64,000 bases of DNA from Acanthochlamys bracteata (GCA_019914995.1 CM034141.1:248001-312000); one strand, 5' to 3'; positions 12,012 to 24,505 are shown, numbered from the stretch's first letter. Notes: a model not told the origin generated them from the letters alone. Program-made: numbers and translations.

Positions 12012-13912
12012 GAAAAAGCAGTTATCAACAAGCTAGTTTTAGGGGTTTAAATTCTTGGCTTTGTTTCGTCTCTGCTTAGTTATCATTATCTTCTGCGGTG
12101 GGTTTACTTAGTTACTCAAACTGCGTAAAAGAAAAACAAAAGCGAAATGTCTAACCCTGCCCAGATAATATTGTTATTATCATCATCAGGTTTGTAATGT
12201 AGTGCAATGAAACTGGTGACTTCTTTCTATATTTTCGAAGCGAAAAAGAAAAAAATATGGAAAGAAGTTTCTATGTTATTTATCTCTACTAATGCATTTT
12301 CTTTTGAAGAACATCATGAGTTGTTCTGCTATTAAAGAAGAAGCTGAAACTTTTTCTTTATTTTAATGTTTTTCTTTAGGTGAAAGTGTTTTTTTGTTTT
12401 TGTTTTTAGATAAGCAGGGTTTGTTTGTTTATGAATGAAAGATTGTGAAATATCTAATCAGAATAATTGAGAAATTAGTGAGGCCTACATGTAATGTATT
12501 TAGGGCACAAATAGTCACTACGAAATTGACAGGACAAGTTGCCAACTTATTTCGTTGTCTAAAGAGTGCTTTTGATATTACTTTTAACAAAATATTTCTA
12601 ACTTTTTAATTTTTATATTTTTTAATAAATTCTTTATATATTTGATAAAATTTAATAAAAATTAAAAATATAAAAAGGTTTATATCGTAAAATTTTATTA
12701 TGCTTATATTTTTAAAATGAAAAAATAAATTTATTTTTAAAATAAATTAAAAATATTTTTATTCATAAATTATTTTTTTTATAAGTTGCCAACTTATTTG
12801 AAGCGACTAATAAATTAATGCTGTCACTCCACTGCTTCAAAAATAAATAAAATAAAAAGAGAGAAACAATGAATTACTTATCTCATGAAACATTAGACTA
12901 ATCATCTCTATGCAGACTCATCTAAAATTTTATGTACCGAACGCTTCGTAAACGTTAAAAAGAAAGGAATAATTAATTCAGTGATCCGAGAAAATTGAAG
13001 AAACTTTTATGAAATGAATTATTAAGAATTCAGTTAATAAAAAAATAAATTAAAAAAATAATATGAAAAATTATTTGAAAGTAAAACCTTTAATAAGAAA
13101 AAGAGATTTTCAGAATTAAGTAAACTTGTGAAGAAATACGAAAATTTGGATAGGATCGACAATTAGAAAATCAAAATTGTTGCAAATAAATGCACGAGTA
13201 ATTGCGAGCGGTTGAGATACAATAATGTCTTCTTACATTTTTGCGCAGTACAATAATAATGTGATTGATGAAATGAAATAAAACAACCTATTTTTTTTCA
13301 TCAGCAATTATATTATTTATTCATTTGTTTTGATCAATTTGCAATACAATGTTACGTGAATGCTAGACACCTCTTCTTATTGTCAGCTTTTTCTGATATG
13401 TAATATAAGATATTTTTCGGCCAGCTGTAAAAAAAATCCAATAAAAATATAAAAACATATATATAATAATTAAATATTGTCATTTTTTAAAATTTTATTT
13501 TTTGACGGTTCCCAAAAGTTTCAAAAGATTGCAATATTGAATTCGAATTATATTTGTGGGCCTCCGCTTTTTAATGGGCTTTGCGAAATTGGGAACGTAA
13601 AGGAAAGATGGTTCTACCTTGACCTTAACCTCTAACAGGCTATATTTGATGCCCAATTAAAAATTTAAAACCCAAAACATGGTGTTGTTAGAAAAAAAAC
13701 TTTCAAACACAAGTTACAAGCAATTGTTGAAATTCTCTTTTTTCAGAAATAAATAATTAAACAAAAATAATTAATAATTTAAATTTCAGAAAAAATTTTC
13801 TATAATAAAAATTATAGACTATATAAATTATCTATAAAGATTTTTAAATTTATAACATTTATTACAATAATTGATAATTTTATTATTCTAAAAATAAAAA
13901 AATCTTTCAAAA
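12012..13912. other. AT-rich intergenic region
   Basis: 3' flank of the GIR gene, then very AT-rich DNA with MITE remnants. No gene seen. Confidence 0.5.
12555..12790 (+). repeat. AT-rich Tourist-like MITE, copy 2 (degraded)
   Basis: Shares the family core (TATATTTTTTAATAAATTCT, then ATCGTAAAATTTTATTATGC) but has no clear terminal GTTTGG ends. Confidence 0.35.
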
Positions 13913-14547
13913 GATGTGACCATAGTTGTAAAAATCGGACCGGATATTGAACCGAAAAACTGTCCGGATCAATGGGTTGAATCATTTATGTCAAAAATAC
14001 TAAGGCGTTGACGTTAGTACGAACGCTTATTATTTCACAAGAAAAAATAATAAATTTTTTCTTTATATTAGGCATAAAAGAGAAAATAAACTAACAGAAA
14101 ATATATAAGAAAAAAAAATATTTTAAATAATAAATTTCAAAAGAAATTATTTGTTTTAAAATAATTTTGTTATTTTTCTTACAATTTAACAAAATTAGTA
14201 ATATAAAAATTTAAAAAAATCACTAATAATAAATATTTACAAAATAAAATATAACAAATTTATTTTTTTGTATTATCATATCCAAATATAAAATATAAAC
14301 TATAGATTGTATTTCAATATAAGACTACTAATAATTATTTTTGCATCAATATATCACAAATTTAAATTTTTTAAAATTTAATTTAATCCGATTCAACCCG
14401 AACGAGCGGGTCGATCGAGTCGAAGCGGATCAGAACCGGTCAGATGGGATCGATTGCATAAACGGTTTTATTATAAATTCGGATTGAGTTTATGTTCTAA
14501 GTTGACGATTTTCGGGTCGATCCGGATTTTACGACTATAGATTTGAC
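13913..14547. mobile_element. hAT-like MITE with 8-bp target-site duplication
   Basis: A 619-base element spans 13921-14539. Its ends are inverted: CATAGTTGTAAAAATCGG on the left, and on the right the complement of a similar string (CCGGATTTTACGACTATA). The flanking octamers are GATGTGAC (13913-13920) and GATTTGAC (14540-14547), alike at 7 of 8 bases, as expected for a hAT-type 8-bp duplication that has aged. The interior is AT-rich with GC-rich subterminal blocks holding repeated CGGATC/GGTCGAT motifs. It has no transposase frame, so it is non-autonomous. Confidence 0.7.
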
Positions 14548-14727
14548 ACGAGAAATAATTTAGTAAACGCACGCGTGGAATTGAGTTTCGGTTGTATGAT
14601 ATCTCGTTTTTTATATGATAGGTGAAGTGGAGTTGGAGAGTTTCCACACGCTAACGATATGAAGTAGATTTGAATCAGAAGTCTTTGGTGAAGATGAATG
14701 AATACTTTGTTCCACACTAATAGCAGT

Positions 14728-14999
14728 TTAAGAGGATGTTTAGTTTAGTTTAGTTTATCAAAAAATTAATTTTTAATTTTTAATTTATATTTTTTAATAT
14801 ATATTTTATAAGTATTTAAAATATTTATTTAAAAATTTTAAAAGTATAAAATTTTTTAATATTTAAAATAAATAATAATATAATTTTAAAATTGTTTTTA
14901 TAATTTTAATTGTTTTTAAAATTATATAATATTTTTAAAAATTATTAAATAACATAAAAATATAAATTTGAAATGAAAAATAATATTATTGTCCCTAAA
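14728..14999 (+). repeat. AT-rich Tourist-like MITE, copy 3
   Basis: The left end TTAAGAGGATGTTTAG resembles the family terminus. The core TTTTTTAATATATATTTTAT and following ATTTAAAAATTTTAAAA match. The right end is degraded. Confidence 0.5.
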
Positions 15000-15451
15000 C
15001 AAAAAATAATTTGAAGTATTTGAATTAATACCAATTCTCAATAAATAGTTATGAAGAAGATCCAGTTTAGCTATGCCTCTCTTCTTAAGTGTTATCTAAT
15101 AAGATATCTGGTTCAGTTTTAGAATATCTTGATTTAACTTTAAGTATTCTGGTTTAACTGTACTTTTAAAATCAGTTATTTTATCTTGATAATATTTCAT
15201 ACATATTTTTATAAAAATATTTTAAAATAGTTTCAACTTTATAATAATTTAAAAATATTTTTAAATGATCTCATATTACTTAGCGAATGTATTGTAATCA
15301 AATTTTTGCCATTTTACTTAAAGTTAGTAAAATTTAGGCACAAGACATTTATATTTGAAAAGAAAAAGACTCAAAAATTGACTTTTAGGAAATTATGGAT
15401 TTGACTGGCCTAATCAAGAGTCAACCGAACCCGTTAGTAACGAGTGAGCTA

Positions 15452-15650
15452 AGTGCATATTTAGAAGACCTTTCTTCCACATTTTATTTTTATTTTTTAT
15501 TTTTTATTTTTTAATAAAAATTTTAAAATATTTTATAAATTTTAAAAAACTTTGCATCATAAAATTTTCTTATTAATTAATTTTTTAAATAAAAAATTTA
15601 TTTAAGAAAAAATAAAATATTTTGTATATAATTTTTTTTTTCAGTAAGAG
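15452..15650 (+). repeat. AT-rich Tourist-like MITE, copy 4
   Basis: The left end GTGCATATTTAGAAGACC resembles the family terminus. The core contains TTTTTTAATAAAAATTTTAA and GCATCATAAAATTTTCTTAT. The right end is lost in a T run. Confidence 0.45.
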
Positions 15651-16138
15651 CCAAGTGTTCTGCACTCGTTTGAGTTTTTGACTAGGGGAGAATAGAAGCA
15701 TCACCCGCCAACGAGGACCCACTCATTCTTTCTCTTCCTTCCTTTAACTTTCTCATTCTTTCACTCGCAAGTTGCTCTTAAGTCTTAACTAACTTGTTCC
15801 AAAAATCAAATAGAACTCTCCACAGCTGGTATTAAATAGGAAAATTAGTTAACTAGCAACCGAGCTCTTAGTATTATTTTATATTTTTATTTTTTTACGA
15901 AAAATGAATTAATATTTAATTAATTAATTCAGAATCACGCTGCCAACTTCGAGCTATCATCAAATCCGCGCCGTTATTGACTCATCCAACGGATCTAGTC
16001 CAATCTCTGCTGTCAATCAATACAGACAAAAAACAATTTTCCCCAATAAAAATCAATTAAAGAAAATAAAAAACTCACGTCTTGGTTTCTACCGGCTTTC
16101 CATGAACCGTCCTGCACGCTTTCCTTTATTCCCATTCC

Positions 16139-16154
16139 GCGGTATAAATACCGC
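16139..16154 (+). promoter_or_regulatory. TATA box of CAF1 inside a short inverted repeat
   Basis: GCGGTATAAATACCGC: two 7-base arms, GCGGTAT and ATACCGC, around AA. TATAAATA lies about 150 bases before the CAF1 start codon. Confidence 0.6.
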
Positions 16155-16293
16155 CTACCACTCCTCTGCTTCTCTCACTGCCAAAAATAAGCATCAACAA
16201 ATTTCAAAGCGAAATCTTACCGGAGGTGACCAGAATCAGCACCAGCTTCGGCAGGAAAGCAGCAACTGTGGCGAGTGACCGTTAACAATAGCG

Positions 16294-17166
16294 ATGAACA
16301 AAATCAACGAAGATACTTCCTGTCCTGCTGGTGTCGTCGGAATCGGAATGTTTCCGATCCAGATCCGATCGGTCTACGCCGATAATTTAGAGTACGAGTT
16401 CTCGCTTATCCGCGATCTCGTCGATTTGCATCCCTTCGCGTCCATGGACACTGAATTCCCCGGCGTGATCTTTCACACCAAGCGAAACCCGCTCAAGATC
16501 TCCGCTTCCGAACGCTACGGCTGGTTGAAGTCTAACGTCGATGCGTTAGAGATCGTTCAGATTGGTCTGACTTTATCTGATTCTGCTGGTAATTTGCCGG
16601 TAATCGATGGGTTTTCAGTCGTTTGGGAGTTCAATTTTTGTGATTTCGACCCGGAGATTCATCCTCACGCGCCGGAATCCGTAAAATTGCTTCGCGATCA
16701 CGGCATCGATTTCGATCGGAACAGAAAAGAAGGGATCGATTCGTGGATGTTCGCAAACCTTCTCATGTCGTCTGGTTTGATCTGCAACGCTGATTCTGCG
16801 GTCAGATGGATTGCCTTCCACGGTGCTTATGATTTCGCATATTTGGTTAAAATTCTTACGCGACGATCCTTGCCCAAAAAACTTGAGGAGTTCATGGATT
16901 TAGTTCGAGTCTTCTTCGGCGACAAGGTGTTTGATGTGAAGCATATGATCACGTACTGCAGCAACGGTAGTAGCTTGTACGGAGGGCTGGATAGAGTTGC
17001 GAGAGCTCTTGATGTCGAGCGGGCTGCAGGTAAGTGTCACCAAGCCGGTTCCGATAGCTTGCTGACGTGGCAAGCGTTCGTGAGAATGAGAGAGAGGTAT
17101 TTTGTTCACGACGGCGGCGAGAAGTTCGCCGGAGTTTTGTATGGTCTTGAAATTCTCTGTCAATAG
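16294..17166 (+). CDS. CAF1: CCR4-associated factor 1 deadenylase
   Basis: Intronless frame of 290 residues, RNase D-like catalytic subunit of the CCR4-NOT complex, which shortens mRNA poly(A) tails in the cytoplasm. The DEDDh catalytic set is intact: D52 and E54 in SMDTEFPG, D180 in FHGAYDFAYL, and H249 and D254 in HQAGSDSLLTW. Other family marks are YGWLKSNVDALEIVQIGLTL and YGGLDRVARALDVER. Lack of introns and length just over 270 residues fit the stress-inducible plant CAF1 clade (Arabidopsis CAF1-9/-11). The start is the first ATG after the leader and gives the family's short variable N-terminus. It lies upstream of two OVATE genes, as in Arabidopsis, where I recall CAF1-11 next to OFP10. 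Confidence 0.93.
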   Translation: MNKINEDTSCPAGVVGIGMFPIQIRSVYADNLEYEFSLIRDLVDLHPFASMDTEFPGVIFHTKRNPLKISASERYGWLKSNVDALEIVQIGLTLSDSAGNLPVIDGFSVVWEFNFCDFDPEIHPHAPESVKLLRDHGIDFDRNRKEGIDSWMFANLLMSSGLICNADSAVRWIAFHGAYDFAYLVKILTRRSLPKKLEEFMDLVRVFFGDKVFDVKHMITYCSNGSSLYGGLDRVARALDVERAAGKCHQAGSDSLLTWQAFVRMRERYFVHDGGEKFAGVLYGLEILCQ

Positions 17167-19400
17167 TTTAAAGTAAAAAATCAATTTATTCTTCATACTT
17201 ACTTATGTTGGTATGTGGTATTGGACTTGAGCTCGGTTAAACATGGGTCTAAATTTAAAAGATCCCGATCTCACTCAAAAGCCCATTGGCTGTTCTTTGA
17301 ATTTGCTAACGAAATACTGTTAACGCTAAAGAATTACAAAACATCATTCGCTGAGATAACGAGTGTGTTTTTTCTTTCTAATTAAAAAATGAACTTTTTA
17401 AAATCACAATTACAGAAAAATTATAAGAAGTTATTCGTAATTAACTTTTTTGACATAAAGAAGACACTTCTTAGACACCCAAAGTCTCGTCTTGTATCAG
17501 AGTACGTGTTCGTTTCATCTCTTCTCAAATATTTTTTATTTTTTTAAAATAAAATGTATATGTATTTTAATTTCTTTAAATTAAAAATATATATTAAATA
17601 ATACGTCATATATTTGTATAAATATTAATGTTTTTATTTATAAAATTATAAAGGACACCATATTCTAACCAAATTATGTGGTTTTTATAAGATAGCATCT
17701 CTACAATATTGAACAAGTGAGATTTCAAAGATTTAGATGGCCATAATGAATAGAAGAATTGAAAGCACGTTTGTGGTTGAAGTTCAAATGAAATAGAATC
17801 CTTTAACTACAAAATTTGGTGCTATGTGACCAAAAACATGGTGTTGTCTTGAAAACCTTTCTACAAGTTTTCAGCAGAACAAGTAATTTCTTCCCCAACT
17901 TTGGTAAAGTTTAAACAATGCCAGTGAAAAGCAAGACTGACTCTTTCTGCACATTGGTTTTGCTCTTTTGCTGTAAGTCGGAATCCAAAAAAAAAAAAAT
18001 AACACCAAAGCATGAATGAATCAAACAACCATTCCCCAATTGTTCTCCCTTCTTCAATGCAGCAGAGGTTCACGCTTTCATTTTCAGCTTTTAACCTTTT
18101 TCATATATTGACTAAGAATATCTTTTATGTTTTTTTAACATGACAACACTTGTTGAATGGACTCTTGCATGGGAATAACAATAGCAGATAGCTACTAAGT
18201 TCATGAAAATTCAAATAATTCGTAAATATCTATGTTTTATATTTCTCATAGAAATAGCATAATCTAAAAACGTATCAAATCAAAATGATCGTAAGAACTT
18301 TGTAATGATCACGAAAACAGTGCATCAGACATGGTTTATCTTTTCCAAAGTTCTTATTGCGTGAAAATATATATGCTACTGTTCTTCAAATAATTGAGAA
18401 CTGATTCTAGTGCCGTGATAAATAAGAACAGAAATAGTTAAATTAGGTCCCCTTGCTTCTTCTGAAAAAACTCTGCCACATTTAATTGACATTCATTTCT
18501 GCAACTCATCGTCGTCAATGGCTCCAAAGCCCAAACACATGATCGCTATTCACTATATATATTTTCTTTAATTTTTTATACCTAAATTAAATGAAAGGAA
18601 AAGAAAGAAAGAAAAAAAAAAAAAAAAAAGCAAAGAGCAAAACTTTGGGTACTCCTTTGAGCGTCTGCTTATGAACAAACATCTCTCTTCGTGTTATGAT
18701 TGGTTTAGATCTGATACATATTTTTCAGATAGGTCTAGAAGGCGAGTGGTGAATTTGGAAAAAATATTCATAAAATGATATTCATAAAAATGTCTGTAAT
18801 TTTTAATTATATATACCACCAAATGAATTACAAATTCTATTTAGAGTGAGTTTGGCTTACCATTCCACAAAATTAGTTTTTTATTTTTTATTTACGTTTT
18901 CAAAATAAATTTTTATAAATACTTAAAAATATTTTAAATTTTAAAAAATATATAAAAATTTATACAGTGAAATATTTTTATTATTTATTTTTTTTATATT
19001 TTAAAATAATAATATATAATTTATATTTTAAAAAAACTTATTTTAAATTTTTTTTTTAAAAATTACTTCAAAATGCTTCATTAATATGTTTCATTTATGA
19101 TGCGTGTTACTTTACTTATAAGTGATTTTTATAAGTAGAGAAAGTTAGGGGTTACCATTTTTATTTCTCGAAATGTTTTAATTTATGAAACCATCTATAT
19201 CAAGCATTAGAGAAAGGTAGGGGCTTACCATTCGAGTTCACCACTCTCAAAATTGAATGCTCACATGAAAAAAGGGTAGAGATCTCATTCAATTCCTTCC
19301 CTTCTTCTCCAACATAAATACTGTTCTTAGCTCCATCGACTCCTTCGATCCTTCCTTCCCTTCTCAATTTCTCCAGAACAACAACAATAACAACAGTTTG
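17167..19400. other. Intergenic region with CAF1 3' flank and OFP promoter
   Basis: No gene seen. It holds an A run of about 18 at 18612-18629 and one MITE (18841-19082). Pyrimidine-rich leader sequence of the next OFP gene begins near 19280. Confidence 0.5.
18841..19082 (+). repeat. AT-rich Tourist-like MITE, copy 5
   Basis: The left end TTAGAGTGAGTTTGGCTTAC has the family terminus; the right end CTTCAAAATGCTTCATTAA is weaker. The interior has the shared AT core. Confidence 0.5.
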
Positions 19401-20066
19401 ATGGAGAAGAAGAAGAAGAAGAATGGCTTGAGCTTGAGCTACTGGCCTTGGCCTTCATGCAAACACCCGAGGACTAATTCCTTCAGAGCTTCAGTATTTG
19501 GTTCCAAAATCTTCGAGTACCCCTGCACCACTTATGAATTAGAAGATCAAGAAGAGCGCATTAGCTCGCAGGGTTTCTTTACAAGTTCAGAAGACTCTGT
19601 TAGCAGAGACGATGCAATATTGGAGAACCTGATCAAACAAGCAAGGTCTGATAGACTGTTCTTCGATCCCGGCACAACTGCAACCATTGCAACGAGTGAT
19701 TCATCGATGAGTTACAGCAGCAGTGATCATCCGCCACCAGTACCGGAAGGAAGTGTTGCAGTCGAGCTCGACTCAGAAGACGTGTACGAAGATTTCAGAG
19801 CTTCAATTGAAGAGATAGTTATTTGTAATGGTGGAGAAGGAGTGGAATGGTTAGAAGGAATGCTTGCTTGGTACTTGAAAGCTAATGAGAAGAGTGTTCA
19901 CGGAGAAATCATAAGTGCTTTCGTTGATGTGCTTGTTATGAAGCTACAAGCAGCTGCAGCGCCTTCTTTAATGTCTGCTGCTTCTTCTGATATTTCTAAT
20001 TCTTCTTCATATTCTTGTAATTTCTCTTCTTGTTCTTCTTCTACTCTTTTGTTAGATCAAGATTAA
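19401..20066 (+). CDS. OVATE family protein, OFP13/15/16 type
   Basis: Intronless frame of 221 residues. OVATE family proteins are plant transcriptional repressors that bind TALE homeodomain proteins and affect organ shape. The N-terminal block LSLSYWPWPSCKHPRTNSFR is typical of the OFP13/15/16/18 branch. The acidic OVATE domain runs from SVAVELDSEDVYEDFRASIE to WYLKANEKSVHGEIISAFVD, about residues 125-185, with Ser-rich flanks. The start is the ATG at 19401, after a CAACAA-rich leader; a run of lysines follows it directly. It faces the second OVATE gene tail to tail, with about 2 kb between. The two are not close copies: N-termini and domain sequence differ clearly. Confidence 0.9.
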   Translation: MEKKKKKNGLSLSYWPWPSCKHPRTNSFRASVFGSKIFEYPCTTYELEDQEERISSQGFFTSSEDSVSRDDAILENLIKQARSDRLFFDPGTTATIATSDSSMSYSSSDHPPPVPEGSVAVELDSEDVYEDFRASIEEIVICNGGEGVEWLEGMLAWYLKANEKSVHGEIISAFVDVLVMKLQAAAAPSLMSAASSDISNSSSYSCNFSSCSSSTLLLDQD

Positions 20067-22029
20067 TTTAGTCATCAATCTTGTTGAAAATCTTTTGATG
20101 CTAGCTAACCTGCTAGCTAGATAGTTTAGTTTGCTATTTCCTTGACTAAAATAAATTCTGGCAAATTTTTCAAAGAAAAATTAGTGCAAAAGAAAATTTT
20201 GGCCATTTTTAGTTTTGAGGTTTTTGGAATTTGAGTTGAAATAACATCAACAATATTCATCAAAAAACAAGTATATATATATCAGTATAGTATCTTGCAA
20301 GATGAATGAAAAGAAAATGATAATAATAGTAAAGAAAAAACTACCTTTTATTTTGTGGGAAGATAATTGATGAAAGAATATCTCAGTAGAGAACAAAAAG
20401 CTCCTACCTGTATTGATACTGTTGAACAAATTATTTCTTTTCTTTTTTTCAATGTGAGTGATGGTGATGATATTAAATTTTTGATAGAGAAAGATCAAAG
20501 CCCATGAATGAGTTCAATGATGATTTTTATTAAGTTTGTTCACGTAAACTGTGCAAGATAATCTATTGGTTGCAACTGATACAACTGAAATTTATGCATT
20601 TACGAATTTATGAACAAATAAATATTCGTACGCAATCTATAGAGCTATTTTTATGCAACCGTCAATTGATAGTACTTGCATTGCCCGGTTGGTTCCAATT
20701 TGTTCGGCGACTATGCTAACAAAAAGAAAAACTAGAATATAAGGACCTAATAATTACAATAAAATAAGTTTTTAAAAAATAAAATTTTGCAAAATATATA
20801 TAATTGTTATGTATTTAAGAATGAGTTTAAAAATAATTTTGTGTTTAATTATATTTAAAAATGAGTCGGAGAGTGATTTGATAAAAAAAAGCGAGTCATA
20901 CTCAAACTGATAAATGATCTTAAAAAAAAAAAAAAAAGGAAAAGAGTTAGCGTTTGCAAGGCATGAGCGTGAATTGAATGGAATCACAAGATTGAAATTT
21001 GAAGATGGAGCTGCAGGATATAAAGTTGAAAATAATTATTCTATAGATATATATGTTGTATATTATATAATTTAATTATATTTTAAAAATTTATATATTT
21101 TACAGATTTTGAAAAAAACATTTATTGGAAAATATGAAAATATAATTGATGAAAGATACCTTTCAAGCCATCCATGCAAGATTTTCAATAAAAAAAATTT
21201 AAAATTTACTACAAAATAAAATACAATCATTTTTGAAAAAAAATCATGATGTTCTTTTGTCTACACATATATTATAACAGCTGGTTCTTAATCAATTAAA
21301 TTAATAATGGGCCAAAGGCCCGTCAGTCTTTTCTGACCAGTCTCTCATTGCAATTGCCCCGGCGCTTCCATTTTTCATTTTATTTTATTTTATTTCATCT
21401 CAGAGTTTTATATCTTATAGCTTATAGAAACTAGCTGAATTATATTAAGTTGTGAAAGAAAAAGTAATGAATGTTATCTTAAAGCATTCATGTGTTTATT
21501 AACCCTCGAGTGTTAATAAAGATAATGTGTTTCTCCATGCATGGCTAGTTCACTATGCATGCATTAACTGATTGCATTCATTCAAGATACACACTGGTAC
21601 AGTAGCTAGAAGGTAGAAGCAATTAAAACCCATTCATTCATTCATTCAATTCAATCCATTGCAAATACCATAACTCCTCACGCACAGCCAGCACTCTTCA
21701 TGAATTTCATGAAGATATCGAGTACTAAACTTATGGAAAATGTACTGAACTTGTTCATGGCTATATATTAATTAAGGAGTTGAAGACGATAAAATACCTT
21801 ATGTTACAAGCTGATCATAACTTAACAACAGACACATATACTACTTGTTTGATCTTAGAATTGATGGACGCACCAAATCTAAGAGCTAGCTACATAACTT
21901 GATCATCAACACAAACAAACTTCCAATTAAAGAGAACACTTGTTAATTATTACTACATATATTTAATATGATTGACAATGAGAGCGAGATCCTTTAACCA
22001 CCATGGTCTAGCTAGTGATCATCTCAATC
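20067..22029. other. Intergenic region between the convergent OVATE genes
   Basis: No gene seen. AT-rich, with an A run near 20923-20938 and several CATTCATT repeats near 21630-21645. 3' UTRs of both OVATE genes lie at the edges. Confidence 0.5.
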
Positions 22030-22584
22030 TCAAGCTACGGCAGAAGGCGAGAAGACAATGCGGCAGACGTCGGCGAAAGCCCGTAAAATGAACGGATGGT
22101 GCGACGGAGAGTTGAGAGCAAGCAAACGGTGGAGCAGATCACAAAGCTCGTCCCATCCATACATCTCCTTCTCGACTATCATCTGAACCATGGATGCTTT
22201 GAACTCTTCGTAAGGGGAAGCAGTTTCTTTGACGACCGCAACACTTTCTTCTTCAACCCAGCTCCGTTGTCTTCGATGTTGTTGTCGGCGCCGGCGACGG
22301 CGGTGAGGAGTGACATCAGCAGCAGTTGAAGAAGAAGTCGTCGTTGTTGTTGTTGATGTAGTGCTAGTGTTAGTAGTAAAAGAAGAGTTGGAATAAGAAG
22401 AAGGAGAGAAGAAGGGGTTTCCGTGGCTTGTTGTTTTAGTACTGCTTAGTTTTGCTGTTGAGGATGAAGTAGAGTTACTTGAAGAAGCGAAGAGAGATGA
22501 GAGCTTGCTGCGGCGAACGCAGTTACAGCCTACGTCGACGACTACTGCCGTGCGCCGGACCGGAAACTTTCTTCTTGATGACAT
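22030..22584 (-). CDS. OVATE family protein, OFP6/8/10 type
   Basis: Intronless frame of 184 residues. The N-terminus MSSRRKFPVRRTAVVVDVGC NCVRRSKLSSLF matches the branch that includes Arabidopsis OFP6, OFP8 and OFP10. A long Ser/Thr-rich low-complexity segment (about residues 30-90) and an Arg-rich patch RRRRRRQQHRRQR follow. The OVATE domain starts at SPYEEFKASMVQMIVEKEMY and ends near FILRAFADVCRIVF, residues about 123-178. The family acts as repressors partnered with KNOX/BELL proteins. A TATA-like TATATAT lies about 75 bases upstream. No defect seen. Microsatellite-like codon runs make the middle part unreliable for alignment. Confidence 0.9.
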   Translation of the reverse strand: MSSRRKFPVRRTAVVVDVGCNCVRRSKLSSLFASSSNSTSSSTAKLSSTKTTSHGNPFFSPSSYSNSSFTTNTSTTSTTTTTTSSSTAADVTPHRRRRRRQQHRRQRSWVEEESVAVVKETASPYEEFKASMVQMIVEKEMYGWDELCDLLHRLLALNSPSHHPFILRAFADVCRIVFSPSAVA

Positions 22585-22659
22585 TGTGTAGAGAACAGAG
22601 CAGCTGAAGAAGAAGAAGAGAGTGTGAAGAGTTCTAGCGGCAGTAAAGCAAGGAGTTGC

Positions 22660-22668
22660 ATATATATT
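22660..22668 (-). promoter_or_regulatory. TATA-like box of the minus-strand OVATE gene
   Basis: TATATAT string about 75 bases upstream of the ATG at 22584. Confidence 0.4.
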
Positions 22669-22765
22669 CGAAGAAGAACAGCAAAGGAATACCGTTTTAG
22701 TTGACTAGCAGCTTAGCAAGCAAAGGAGGGAAGTAATAATGTGGGACTTGTGAAGCTAGTATAGT

Positions 22766-22921
22766 AGTTTTTAATTTATTTTTTAATAATATTTAATAAA
22801 ATTTTTAGAAATTTAAACAATATTAGTAAATTTATATCATAAAATTCATTATTTATTTTTTAAAAAAATTATTTTTAAAAAAATAATTTTTTTTTCTGTG
22901 AGTACCACCAAATATTACTTA
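22766..22921. repeat. AT-rich Tourist-like MITE, copy 6 (core only)
   Basis: The shared AT core (TTTTTTAATAATATTTAATA, then ATATCATAAAATTCATTAT) is present, but the GTTTGG ends are missing. Confidence 0.35.
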
Positions 22922-24505
22922 GAAAATGTGTGTAAGCATTGAAGTGTAGTTAGAACTAGGGAGCTATATATTCATTCTCATGTATTTCTTATAAAATTAA
23001 AAAAATTAACTACCATGAGAAGAAAAAGAGCTTGCTATGTGATATGGAATAAATGGAGATCTTATTAAGATTGGATCTAATAAGGAAGGCATGTGAAATA
23101 CAGATTAGTTCATTGACTGAAAATTCCATTCAAATGTTGTAGATTGAGTTCATCGATCTACTTATAGTTCGGTGATCTCTGAAGTTGCTGCTACCTTCGA
23201 ATAAATATAGAGAGCAGAGCAGAATCACGCACTCCGATTTAGAAACTAAGAAAATAATTATTAGTTAGATAGAGATCTAAATTGTGTTAAACAAAATTGT
23301 GATCGTTTAATTAGAAACAATTAGATTGTTATTTATTTTATATTGGAAGAGATAAAAATAAAAAGGGCGATTGAGATCCTCGTGAGTTTTTTGGCCTTAA
23401 TAGAGTTGTCCGGTCAGTACTTCAATGTCAACGGATGGTAGCTTCTAAACTCTTTCTTTCTTTTTTTTTATAAAAATTTCAGTTAAATAATAATTTTGAG
23501 ATTCTGATCAGGTAGGGGATGCAGATAGAAGATAGAAGAAGACAAATGAAATTGGATGGATATTTTAGGTATTGGATCTTGTTGAGGAATGGACCATTCC
23601 AAAGTGGACCCCAGTGTATATAACAATACAACATTGACTTTTCAGTAATGTCAGTCTTGCCTCCCCGCTTCACCAAACCACTAACCGCTCCAAAATTGTT
23701 TCACTAAAATTGAGTTTGAATAAATTTTGAGAAATAAATTTAAAATATTTATTAAAAAATAAAAATTTAAATCGATATTGCAGAGAGTGCCAAACAGCTT
23801 TGCACCGAAATACTGAAAACTTCTACTACCACTCTCAGGTGACTGCAGTAAGTTTCTTACAATCTGAAAATTGTTTACCACAAGGGATTCATAAAAACAC
23901 CTAAATTATCATGCTTTTGTTTCCGTTGATCTTAATTTTTCTTGGTAAGTTGACAGAGCATAGGAGGACGTAGTTGTGAAATCAATGGATAGCTACTTGG
24001 GAGTAGGCATGAGTGCACTTCCCATCATTCATGTTACGTGTGGGTTTGGGCAAAACCAAACCAAGAGCCACACAAGCGTGTTTTCTTGCTTGCTTTGCTT
24101 TGCAGTTTGCATGGCTTTGTTTTGGCTCGTGAAACTCTTTTATTCTTGACGAACTTCAAATTTTCTCCAAAATCAGCGCCCTTTTATAATTAACCCTAGT
24201 TAGCTCTTTTATTTGTGTAATTGGTGTGCTAATCTGATTAGTCTAACACGGCCCAAGATCATGCGGCCCATAGGTGCCCGAGCGCAAATTAAAAAAATAT
24301 ACTATAAAATATTATTAAAAATATATAAAGTGTTTATTTGAATAATAAATTGGAAATCATTGCCTAAGTTCTGATTCTTCTACAAACCCTTCCTTCCCTC
24401 CCTCTTCAATTCCTTATCGTTCCAGTAGCAGAGTGCTGCAGCAATTCATAAATTTTCATTCCCGAAACACCCTGCTCGTTCTCCGGCAGCACAAGCAATG
24501 TAAAC

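Larger units (their letters stand above)
15000..16293. other. Upstream region of CAF1
   Basis: AT-rich intergenic DNA with one more MITE (15452-15650), then the CAF1 promoter and leader from about 16080. No other gene seen. Confidence 0.5.
22585..24505. other. Intergenic region
   Basis: Promoter side of the OVATE gene and of the broken mTERF gene. One degraded MITE core; no gene seen. Confidence 0.5.
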
